Source: UBA1138 sp036338615 (GTDB lineage: Bacteria > Gemmatimonadota > Gemmatimonadetes > Longimicrobiales > Gaopeijiaceae). Taken from it: 17,304 bases of DNA. A program made the position numbers and the translations under genes. Shown piece after piece: positions 6,486 through 13,398 of this stretch (position 1 is its first letter; every line of letters starts with the position of its first letter). The notes beneath the pieces were generated by a model. The model made no database searches. It had not been told where the DNA came from and saw only the letters and a list, made by a program, of their open reading frames with translations. Location of the stretch: assembly GCA_036338615.1 (NCBI GenBank), contig JAYZBT010000156.1, positions 1 to 17,304 on the forward strand, in the 5' to 3' direction.

Positions 6486-8786
6486 CTACGTTCGTCCGGG
6501 CTGGCCCCCGACCACGCCGCTCGCCCGCAGCGCCGCGACCCTCTCCTCGCGACACGCGATCCAGTCGCGCAGCACCTCGTCGCTGTGCTGATCGAACGTG
6601 GGCGCGGGCCGCAGCGTGTCGGGGAGTGCGCCGTTCGCGCGCAGCGGTACACGAACAGATGTCACCGTCCCCGTGACCGGGTGCTCGACCGGCTCGAGAA
6701 AGGGACGCATCCTCGCGTCTTCCGCGGCCGCCGCGAAGTTCGCGACCCGCTCGGCGCGTCCTCCCGCCCGCTGGAGCGCCGCGACGAGCTCCCCGGCCGT
6801 GCGGCTCTCGGGGGCCGCGAGCTCTCGTGAGAGGTCGGCCTCGCTCGCGACCGCCACCCACTCGCCGTCCTTCGTGGGGAAGAGTCCGGAGCTCGCGAGC
6901 CCCGGCTCGCGGTTTCCGAGCCGCGCGAGGTCGCGGCCGTCGCGCGAAGCGGCCACGATCGCCTCGCCGAGCTGGAGCCAGAGCGCCTCCTGCTGCGAGA
7001 GGTCGATGGCGGCACCGCGGCCGCTGTGTGAGCGCGCGGCCACCGCCGCGAGCAGGGCCAGCGTCGCGTGCACGCCGCCGACGGGGTCGGGGTAGAAGGT
7101 CTGGCTCACGCGCGCGCCCTCGTCCTCCCGACCGAAGCGGGCCGCGAAGCCGCCCATCCCCTCGATGATCGTCCCGTAGCCCGCCGCCTCGCGGAAGGGT
7201 CCGGTCGCGCCGAGAGCGGGCATCTGCACGAGAACGATGCGCGGGTTCACGGCGGCCAGATCCTCGAAAGTGAGCCGCAGTCGCGGCAGGACGCCGCTCG
7301 TGTAGTTGCACACGAGCGCGTCGGCGGTCGCGACGAGCTCGAGCAGGAGCGCTCGCCCCTCCGGTCGCTTGAGATCGAGCGCGAGGTGTCGCTTGTTCCG
7401 GTTGAGCGAGTTCCAGTTCGGCGCGACGTCGTACGAGAGCGGGGCGTCGGCTGCGCGTCTCTGGCCGGGCACCGGGTGCGGACCCCGCCAGCCGTCGTAG
7501 CTCGCCGGCGACTCGACCTTCACCACGTCCGCGCCCAGCGCGCCGAGCGTGCGGCCGACGAAGGGACCGGCCCAGGCGACCGTGAGCTCGAGGATCCGCA
7601 GTCCCGCCAGGAGCCCGCCCGGCGGCCCGGCACGGTCGGCGCCCGCCTCCGGCGCGGGGAGACGGTTGGCGCTCCTCCAGCCCTCCGCCCGTGCGGGTGT
7701 GTCGCGCGGCGACGCGGGGATGCCCTCGGTGCGCCACGGTCGCACGGCCGCGGTGACGGGGCCCGCCTCCGTCTCCACGGTGCCGAGGAAGCCGCGCGCC
7801 GCGAGGTGCGGATCGTCGAGGGCGTCGGCCGCCGTGAGGATCATGCCGAGCGCCCACTGCCGCTCGACGGCGCTGTCGAAGATCTCGCGGCGCGTGTGGC
7901 GCGCGTACCAGGGGCCGATCTCGTCCCAAAGCTCGCGGACGTGCGCCGCCCGCTCGCCGCGGCGCCGGAAGCGCGAGTCCTCGATGAGGTCTTCGCGGCC
8001 GTAGATCGCGCACTGCGCCGTCCAGTCGTGGATGCGGATCGTGCCCGGCACCACGTAGCCGTCGGCGCAGGGAAGGGCGCCCGTCGGGTAGAGGTGCGGC
8101 GGATGCGCTCCCGCGGGCGCCGTGCGCCGCCCCGTCTGGAGCCAGTTGGCGAAGGGCGCTTCCACACCGGTCGCACCGCACGCGATCCAGGCGAGGTCAA
8201 AGTGCTGGAACGCGTCCGCGTGTCGGGCCGCGAGCGCCGCGACCGCGGCGTACGCGCCGGTCAGGTACTGCGTCTGCCAGCCGGGGAAGCGCAGGGGCGC
8301 GCCATCGGGATCGCCCGTCAGGGTCATGATCCCGCACACCGCCTGGGCGAGGAGCTCGTCGCCGAGCTGGCCGGGCTCGTCCGCCTCGAAGCCCCAGGCC
8401 GTGACGCTCACGAGGTGCGGCGGCCGGTCGCGCGCCTGCAGTCGCTCGGGATCGAGCGGTCCACCCGCGACCTGTCGGCGGACCCGGTCGTCGAGGACGA
8501 CGTCGGCCCCGTCGAGCGCGCGCTCGAGCTCGCCCTCCGAGGGTGCGGCGGTGCGCTTGCCGGCGTTCAGGTGGAGGTAGAGGGGGCTCGTCCCCGGCCG
8601 GGGCGTGTCGTCCACCGCCGCCCGGCGTGCGGGATCTCCGCCCGCGGGCTCGACCTTGAGCACATCGGCCCCGAGCATGGCGAGGAGCCGGCCGGCGTAG
8701 GGACCGGCCACGCCGTTCGCGAGCTCGAGCACGCGTAGTCCGGAGAGGGGAGCCGTCGCGGTAGCCCGCGGACTCGGCGCGTCCAC
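6486..8786 (-). CDS. Tandem double-domain CaiB/BaiF (class III) CoA-transferase
   Basis: This protein of about 766 residues has two class III CoA-transferase modules. The first starts at LSGLRVLELANGVAGPYAGR (residues about 14-33), the second at LAGLRILELTVAWAGPFVGR (about 393). Each has the GADVxKVE nucleotide-binding block. The second module keeps Asp567 in YPDPVGG, the expected residue that forms the acyl-anhydride. The first has QTQYLTG (171-177) there, without Asp, so it may be structural or bind substrate. Such proteins move CoA between carboxylic acids, often steroid or aromatic acids. GTG 8786 is chosen because it lies one base after the crotonase stop; TTG 8828 is the alternative and would overlap the crotonase by 41 bases. 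Codon use is more strongly G/C-ending than in the flanking genes. Confidence 0.85.
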   Translation of the reverse strand: MDAPSPRATATAPLSGLRVLELANGVAGPYAGRLLAMLGADVLKVEPAGGDPARRAAVDDTPRPGTSPLYLHLNAGKRTAAPSEGELERALDGADVVLDDRVRRQVAGGPLDPERLQARDRPPHLVSVTAWGFEADEPGQLGDELLAQAVCGIMTLTGDPDGAPLRFPGWQTQYLTGAYAAVAALAARHADAFQHFDLAWIACGATGVEAPFANWLQTGRRTAPAGAHPPHLYPTGALPCADGYVVPGTIRIHDWTAQCAIYGREDLIEDSRFRRRGERAAHVRELWDEIGPWYARHTRREIFDSAVERQWALGMILTAADALDDPHLAARGFLGTVETEAGPVTAAVRPWRTEGIPASPRDTPARAEGWRSANRLPAPEAGADRAGPPGGLLAGLRILELTVAWAGPFVGRTLGALGADVVKVESPASYDGWRGPHPVPGQRRAADAPLSYDVAPNWNSLNRNKRHLALDLKRPEGRALLLELVATADALVCNYTSGVLPRLRLTFEDLAAVNPRIVLVQMPALGATGPFREAAGYGTIIEGMGGFAARFGREDEGARVSQTFYPDPVGGVHATLALLAAVAARSHSGRGAAIDLSQQEALWLQLGEAIVAASRDGRDLARLGNREPGLASSGLFPTKDGEWVAVASEADLSRELAAPESRTAGELVAALQRAGGRAERVANFAAAAEDARMRPFLEPVEHPVTGTVTSVRVPLRANGALPDTLRPAPTFDQHSDEVLRDWIACREERVAALRASGVVGGQPGRT

Positions 8787-8787
8787 G

Positions 8788-9597
8788 TCAGCGCTCGCGC
8801 GGGGGCTCCTCCGCGAGCGCCCGTCCAACGCCCGTGAGGCGGCGCTCGCCCTCGCCGTCCTTGCGGATCACCCCGCCCGAGGCGAGCACCATGAAGTTCG
8901 AGTGCGCGGCGTGCGCCGACGTGCGGAAGCCCATCGCGTCCTGGGCCTGGTTGATCGAGAACTTCGTCATCCGCAAGCTGAGGAGATCCTGGCGGGCGAT
9001 CCGCTCCGCCATGGCGAGCGTCTCGCTCTCGAGCTCGGCCCGCGGCACGAGCTTGTTCACGAAGCCGAGCTCGAGCGCCTCCTCGGCCTCGATGAACCGG
9101 TTCTCGAAGAGGACCTCCTTCGACTTCTTGATCCCGAGATCCCAGGGCGCGGTGAAGAGCTGCACGTGTGCGGGCAGGAAGCGCGCGTCCTCGGCCGCGA
9201 CGATCAGATCCATGACCGACGCGACCAGGTAGCCGCCGAAGATGCAGTAGCCCTGCACGGCGGCGATGGTTGGCTTGGGCAGGTCGCGCCAGCGGAGCGA
9301 CTTCTCGACGTGGAGATCCCACGTCCGTTCGAGCTGGCCGCGCACCCCCTCCGCCCACGGCCGCCGCGTCGCGTCCTCCTTCTCTTCGGGCGTTCCGAGA
9401 TCGTGTCCCGACGAGAAGTGCTCGCCTGCGCCCGCAAGCACGACGACCCGGATCTCGTCGTCGGCGGCCGCCGCCGCGAACGCGTCGTCGAGCTCCTCGA
9501 GGAGCACCCGCGACTGCGCGTTCCGAAACTGCGGCCGGTCGAGCGTGATCCAGCCCACCCGGCCCCGTCGCTCGCTGCGGATCTGGGTGTAGGCCAC
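8788..9597 (-). CDS. Enoyl-CoA hydratase/isomerase (crotonase) family protein lacking both catalytic Glu
   Basis: The 269-residue crotonase-fold protein acts on CoA thioesters. The oxyanion-hole regions are present: AGEHFSSGHDL (57-67) and GYCIFGGY (116-123). Compared with rat enoyl-CoA hydratase, the two catalytic glutamates (E144 and E164 there) are replaced by Leu124 and His144. It is therefore unlikely to be a classical hydratase and may be an isomerase, hydrolase or decarboxylase-like member. The start is GTG 9597, decided by a strong AGGAGG at 9605-9610, 7 bases upstream. The CoA-transferase follows directly, so the two form an acyl-CoA unit. The promoter region is cut at about 9632 by the repeat C junction. 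Confidence 0.85.
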   Translation of the reverse strand: MAYTQIRSERRGRVGWITLDRPQFRNAQSRVLLEELDDAFAAAAADDEIRVVVLAGAGEHFSSGHDLGTPEEKEDATRRPWAEGVRGQLERTWDLHVEKSLRWRDLPKPTIAAVQGYCIFGGYLVASVMDLIVAAEDARFLPAHVQLFTAPWDLGIKKSKEVLFENRFIEAEEALELGFVNKLVPRAELESETLAMAERIARQDLLSLRMTKFSINQAQDAMGFRTSAHAAHSNFMVLASGGVIRKDGEGERRLTGVGRALAEEPPRER

Positions 9598-9604
9598 GGC
9601 ACCG

Positions 9605-9610
9605 CCTCCT
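9605..9610 (-). promoter_or_regulatory. Shine-Dalgarno site of the crotonase gene
   Basis: The sequence is AGGAGG on the minus strand, 7 bases before GTG 9597. It fixes the non-ATG start. Confidence 0.75.
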
Positions 9611-9632
9611 CGAAGGCTGAGGCTATCAGTCC

Positions 9633-9684
9633 CCTCGCTGGCGCGCAGGGCGAGGAACTACCCGGAGCCGTGTCGACCGGCTAG
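9633..9684 (+). pseudogene. 3' fragment of a redoxin paralogue (repeat C, copy 2)
   Basis: Positions 9633-9681 match 783-831 at 47 of 49 bases. The frame reads LAGAQGEELPGAVSTG and stops at TAG 9682-9684, which overlaps the TAG of the convergent DppF gene in a shared CTAG. The fragment corresponds to the end of the redoxin domain of the selenoprotein, so it may be the tail of a paralogue without the DsbD-alpha extension. Everything before 9633 is unrelated DNA upstream of the crotonase. Confidence 0.6.
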
Positions 9685-10478
9685 CGGCCGAGAGCGTCGG
9701 CCGGATCAGGGATGGCTGCGATCAGTCGCTGGGTATAGGGGTCCTGCGGTCGGTCACACACATCATCCGGGCTACCACGCTCGACGATCCGCCCATGGTG
9801 CATGACGAGCACCTCGTCGCAGAGCTGGCGCACCAGGGCGAGGTCGTGGGCGATGAACAGCATCGAGTTGTCCGCGTCGACCAAGGCACGCAGAAGCCCG
9901 GCCACGCGGTTGCCCGTCGTCACGTCGAGGGCGCTGAGGGCCTCGTCGAGGACCAGCACGCGGGGCTCACTTGCAAGGGCACGGGCGATCGCGACCCGTT
10001 GGCGCTGGCCTCCGGATAACTCGCGGGTCGTGCGTGGCCGCAGCTCGGCGTCGAGACCGACTTGCTCCAGGAGCTCGTCGATGCGCGCGCTGTGGTCTGC
10101 TGCGTCACGATGGCCGTGCACACGTAGCGGCTCCCCGATGAGCTGCTCGGCACTGTGGCGAGGGTTGAGCGCCTGCAGCGGATCCTGGAATACCGCCTGG
10201 ATCCGCCGCCGGTAGTCGATGCCCGGATACCGCGGGAGCTCGTGGACTGCGACGTCGTCGACGGTCACCTCGCCCTCGAAGGGGACGAGCCGCAGCAGCG
10301 CACGGGCCACGGTCGTCTTGCCCGACCCTGACTCGCCCACGATTGCCGTGATGGCACCCGACTTCAGCTCGAAGCTGATCCCGTCAACGGCGGTGAATGG
10401 CTCCGGTCGCAGCTCGGTCAGCCTTCGCCGACGCTTGAAGCGCACGGTCAGGCCATCCACGGTTACGAGCGTGGTCAC
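9681..10478 (-). CDS. Peptide/nickel ABC transporter ATP-binding protein (DppF/OppF type)
   Basis: The 265-residue ATPase powers the importer from the cytosolic side. Walker A GESGSGKTT (48-56), Q-loop Gln98, signature LSGGQRQR (154-161), Walker B LVLDEA with Glu179, and switch His211 are all intact. It ends at PDPADALGR without the Cys-rich oligopeptide-transporter tail carried by its partner. This is shorter than many DppF proteins (about 320). The gene ends exactly at the repeat C border, so a lost tail is possible. GTG 10478 overlaps the upstream stop in GTGA, so translation is coupled. Confidence 0.9.
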   Translation of the reverse strand: MTTLVTVDGLTVRFKRRRRLTELRPEPFTAVDGISFELKSGAITAIVGESGSGKTTVARALLRLVPFEGEVTVDDVAVHELPRYPGIDYRRRIQAVFQDPLQALNPRHSAEQLIGEPLRVHGHRDAADHSARIDELLEQVGLDAELRPRTTRELSGGQRQRVAIARALASEPRVLVLDEALSALDVTTGNRVAGLLRALVDADNSMLFIAHDLALVRQLCDEVLVMHHGRIVERGSPDDVCDRPQDPYTQRLIAAIPDPADALGR

Positions 10479-12373
10479 GGCCCGACTCCCGGATTCCGAG
10501 TGATACCAGCCAGATCCAGGTCATCGGCCCGGACGCATGCCGTGAGGTGACCGTTTACCTCTCGCAGAGGCGGCTCGTCCTGACGACAGACGTCCGCCGC
10601 GTGGGGGCAGCGTGGTGCGTACAGGCAACCAGCCGTCGGGACTTCAAGCGTCGTCAGGTGGTCGATCCTCGGCTCGATCCTGACACCCGGCACGTTGCGA
10701 GGCACGGACTCCAGGAGCTCCGCGGTGTAGGGATGCTGTGGTGAAGCAACCAGATCGGCCATCAGGGCCGCCTCCACGACCCGGCCCTGATACATGACGA
10801 GCGTGCGATCCGACAGCTGGGCGGCAACGCCGAGGTCGTGCGTGACCAGCACGACGGCCAGCCCTCGTTCCTCACCGAGCTGCTTCAGTAAGGCGATGGT
10901 TTCGGCCTGGATGGTCACGTCAAGAGCGGTCGTCGGTTCATCGGCCACCAGCAACCTCGGCTCGCTCGCGAGGGCCTGGGCGATCACCACCCGCTGGGCC
11001 ATGCCGCCCGAGATCTGATCCGGGCGGAGGCGAGCGACCTCTTGGGGATGGGGCAAGCCGACCGCGTTCAACAGCTCGATCGTGCGCTCGGAGATCTCGC
11101 GCCTAGACAACCCGCCGGCACGCTTCAGCGCGTTCGTCATCTGCCGGCCCACGGTCTGCAGCGGGTTGAGGCTGGCCGCAGGCTCCTGGAAGACGACGCC
11201 GATGTTCCTCCGCCAGCCATACTGTTCCCGTCGGCTGACGTCGAGCAGCGACAGGTCCCCGGCTGGGGTGTTGAGTGAGAGCTCTGCGGCCCCAACGTCG
11301 GCCGGCGGGGTCAGTAGACCGGCGATCGCCATGACCACGCTCGTCTTGCCGCTTCCCGACTCGCCGACGAGCGCGACCACCTCCCCCTGGTCGACGTGGA
11401 AGTTGGCGTCGAGCACCGCCGTGGTCTCGGGGTAGGAGACCGAGAGCGAGCGGACCGTGAGCACCCGACCCGGCTCCCGCACCGGCTCGGTGTGCTCGCC
11501 CTGCTTGCGGACGATGACCGGCTCGAGGTGACCTGCCGGGTGGTCGAACGACTCCCCCCGACGTCGCCGGAGCAAGGAGTCCCCGACGACGTTGATGGCC
11601 AGCACGGAGATGAAGATCGCTATACCGGGGGGTACCGATTGCCACGGGTGATTGCGGTGGACGCGTTGGGCGTCGGTCAGCATCGATCCCCAGCTCGCAT
11701 CGGGGATCGGCACACCCAGCCCGAGAAAGCTCAGCCCGGCCTCGATGACGATAGCCGCGGCGAAGACAGTGGTGGCGATCACGACGAGCGGCCCACCGAT
11801 GTTCGGGAGGATATGACGACCGAGGAGGTTCGGACGGCTGAGCCCGACGACGCGCGCCCCGTCGACGTAGAGACGCTCCCGCTCGGCCAGCGCCAACCCG
11901 CGCGCCAATCGCGCCACACTGGCCGAGAAAGCCAGTCCGACAGCGAGCATCGCTTGGCCTAAGCCGCTGCCGATCGCGGCGATGATGGCGATGGCCAAGA
12001 CTAGGGCAGGGATAGCAGCAACGGCATCCACGACGCGCATCACGAGCCGGTCGATCGTTCCGCCGACGAAACCCACCGTGATCCCGATCGGCACCCCGAC
12101 GGCGATCGCGATGGCGGTGGCTTCGAGGCCCGCTAGGGCGGCGACGCGGGTGCCGGCGATCAACCGGCTGAGCGTGTCGCGTCCGAGGTTGTCGGTCCCA
12201 AGCCAGTGGTCGCCGTTCGGCCCTTGTAGGAGCTTCTGGAAGTCTCCGATATTGGGATCGTAGGGGGAGAGGGTCGGGCCGAACACGGCGACTCCGCCGA
12301 GCAGGATGATCAGCCCCCATGCCACTTTGACGAACGTGCTGTCGCCCTCGGTCCCGGCTAGCCGTCGCTTCAT
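10475..12373 (-). CDS. Fused permease-ATPase of a peptide/nickel ABC transporter (DppC-DppD)
   Basis: This is one 632-residue protein. Residues 1-280 are a DppC-type permease: an N-terminal membrane helix, GTDNLGRDTLSR, several hydrophobic segments, and the coupling helix around GARVVGLSRPNLLGRHILPN (172-191). Residues about 300-632 are a DppD-type ATPase with Walker A GESGSGKTS (337-345), signature ISGGMAQR (454-461), DEPTTALD (478-485) and the C-terminal oligo-HPY segment with three Cys (GCLYAPRC...C). Such fusions are known in Actinobacteria. The linker, about 275-302, is charged. ATG 12373 overlaps the DppB stop in ATGA. Confidence 0.92.
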   Translation of the reverse strand: MKRRLAGTEGDSTFVKVAWGLIILLGGVAVFGPTLSPYDPNIGDFQKLLQGPNGDHWLGTDNLGRDTLSRLIAGTRVAALAGLEATAIAIAVGVPIGITVGFVGGTIDRLVMRVVDAVAAIPALVLAIAIIAAIGSGLGQAMLAVGLAFSASVARLARGLALAERERLYVDGARVVGLSRPNLLGRHILPNIGGPLVVIATTVFAAAIVIEAGLSFLGLGVPIPDASWGSMLTDAQRVHRNHPWQSVPPGIAIFISVLAINVVGDSLLRRRRGESFDHPAGHLEPVIVRKQGEHTEPVREPGRVLTVRSLSVSYPETTAVLDANFHVDQGEVVALVGESGSGKTSVVMAIAGLLTPPADVGAAELSLNTPAGDLSLLDVSRREQYGWRRNIGVVFQEPAASLNPLQTVGRQMTNALKRAGGLSRREISERTIELLNAVGLPHPQEVARLRPDQISGGMAQRVVIAQALASEPRLLVADEPTTALDVTIQAETIALLKQLGEERGLAVVLVTHDLGVAAQLSDRTLVMYQGRVVEAALMADLVASPQHPYTAELLESVPRNVPGVRIEPRIDHLTTLEVPTAGCLYAPRCPHAADVCRQDEPPLREVNGHLTACVRADDLDLAGITRNPGVGP

Positions 12374-13314
12374 GACACACGCGTCCGCGGGTCGATGATG
12401 GTGTAGGTGATGTCCAGCACCAGCTGGACGAGGGCAACTGCGACTGCGGCGACGAACACGAAGCCGAGGACGATCGGCAGGTCGCCGTTCTGGATCCCGA
12501 CGAGCACGAGGTTACCCAGGCCGGGATAGGCGAAGACGGCCTCGACCACGATTGCCCCGCCGAGGAGCGTTCCGAACAAGGTTGCGGCGCTGGTGACCAC
12601 CGGGATGCAGGCATTACGCAACGCCGTCCGATACAGGATCGATCGTCGCGACAGACCGACCGCCAGCGCCGTACGGATGTAGGGCTCGTGGAGCACACGC
12701 ACGAACGCGGCCCGTGTCTGGCGGGCGATGGCCGCTGCTGCGGAGGTACCGAGCGCAATCGATGGCAGGGTGATGCTGAGCAACCAGTTCCACACGGACT
12801 CGGTGGGGCCCGTGTACAGGGTCGCCGGGAACACGTCGTAGGGGATGGCAACGAAGGCGACGAGCAGGATACCGACCCAGAAGTTCGGCAGCGCCTGACC
12901 CGACGACGCCACGGCCGTGATCATCCCGTCAGCAGGCCGTCCGGCTCGGACACCTGCCGCGACGCCCGCGACCATACCGATGGCCACCGCAACGAACAGC
13001 CCTCCCAGCGCGAGAGAGATGGTGACCGAGAGCCGTTCAGAAATCAGCTCGGAGACCTGATCTGGTCCGTGCCAGGACTCGCCAAGGTCTCCGGTTGCCG
13101 CATTAGCCAACCAACTGCCGTACTGGACGAGGAACGGGTCATTGACACCGATCTCTTCGCGGTACAACTCATACGCTTCTTCGGTCGCGTCGTCGCCTAG
13201 GCGGACAACAGCCGGATCGGTCTCGGTGAGCTGGAGCAGCCAGAATGTGACGAAGCTCGCAAGGATCACCAAGGGAATGAGCGACGCAATCCTGATGAGA
13301 ATCGTACGTGTCAT
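12370..13314 (-). CDS. Peptide/nickel ABC transporter permease (DppB/OppB type)
   Basis: The 314-residue inner-membrane permease pairs with the fused DppC. It has an N-terminal helix (LIRIASLIPLVILASFVTFW), about six hydrophobic segments in all, and the coupling region with EPYIRTALAVGLSRRSILYR. GAIVVEAVFAYPGLGNLV near the C terminus is typical of DppB. No strong Shine-Dalgarno is seen before ATG 13314. The gene is separated from the binding-protein gene by 84 bases holding a strong hairpin, and it overlaps the next gene by 4 bases. Confidence 0.92.
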   Translation of the reverse strand: MTRTILIRIASLIPLVILASFVTFWLLQLTETDPAVVRLGDDATEEAYELYREEIGVNDPFLVQYGSWLANAATGDLGESWHGPDQVSELISERLSVTISLALGGLFVAVAIGMVAGVAAGVRAGRPADGMITAVASSGQALPNFWVGILLVAFVAIPYDVFPATLYTGPTESVWNWLLSITLPSIALGTSAAAAIARQTRAAFVRVLHEPYIRTALAVGLSRRSILYRTALRNACIPVVTSAATLFGTLLGGAIVVEAVFAYPGLGNLVLVGIQNGDLPIVLGFVFVAAVAVALVQLVLDITYTIIDPRTRVS

Positions 13315-13341
13315 GAGGTCATAGCTATCATGCCAGCGGCC

Positions 13342-13378
13342 GAGCTCCCCAGGCGACGGTTCGTCGACTGGGGAGCTC
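13342..13378 (-). promoter_or_regulatory. Strong intra-operon hairpin between binding protein and permease genes
   Basis: GAGCTCCCCAG (13342-13352) pairs perfectly with 13368-13378. After one G-A mismatch, CGACG (13354-13358) pairs with 13362-13366 around a 3-nt loop. There is no T-run on the minus strand, so it is not a full terminator. Stem-loops in this place often protect or uncouple the abundant binding-protein mRNA from the permease mRNA; that role here is inference. Confidence 0.65.
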
Positions 13379-13398
13379 TTTGGCCGGTCAGATCAAGA

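Noticed and set aside
7068..8738. Long plus-strand open frame (556 codons) opposite the CoA-transferase
   Set aside because: It is low-complexity and Arg/Glu-rich, has no family motif, and is antisense to a clear double CaiB gene. GC-rich DNA produces such open shadows.
8787..8828. TTG 8828 as the CoA-transferase start
   Set aside because: It adds a 14-residue Arg/Ser-rich extension overlapping the crotonase by 41 bases. GTG 8786, directly after the crotonase stop, is simpler, though neither has a strong ribosome site.
11103..12851. Minus-strand frame of 582 codons in a second frame across the permease genes
   Set aside because: It is an Arg-rich frame-shifted shadow of DppB and DppC-DppD, which carry all expected motifs.
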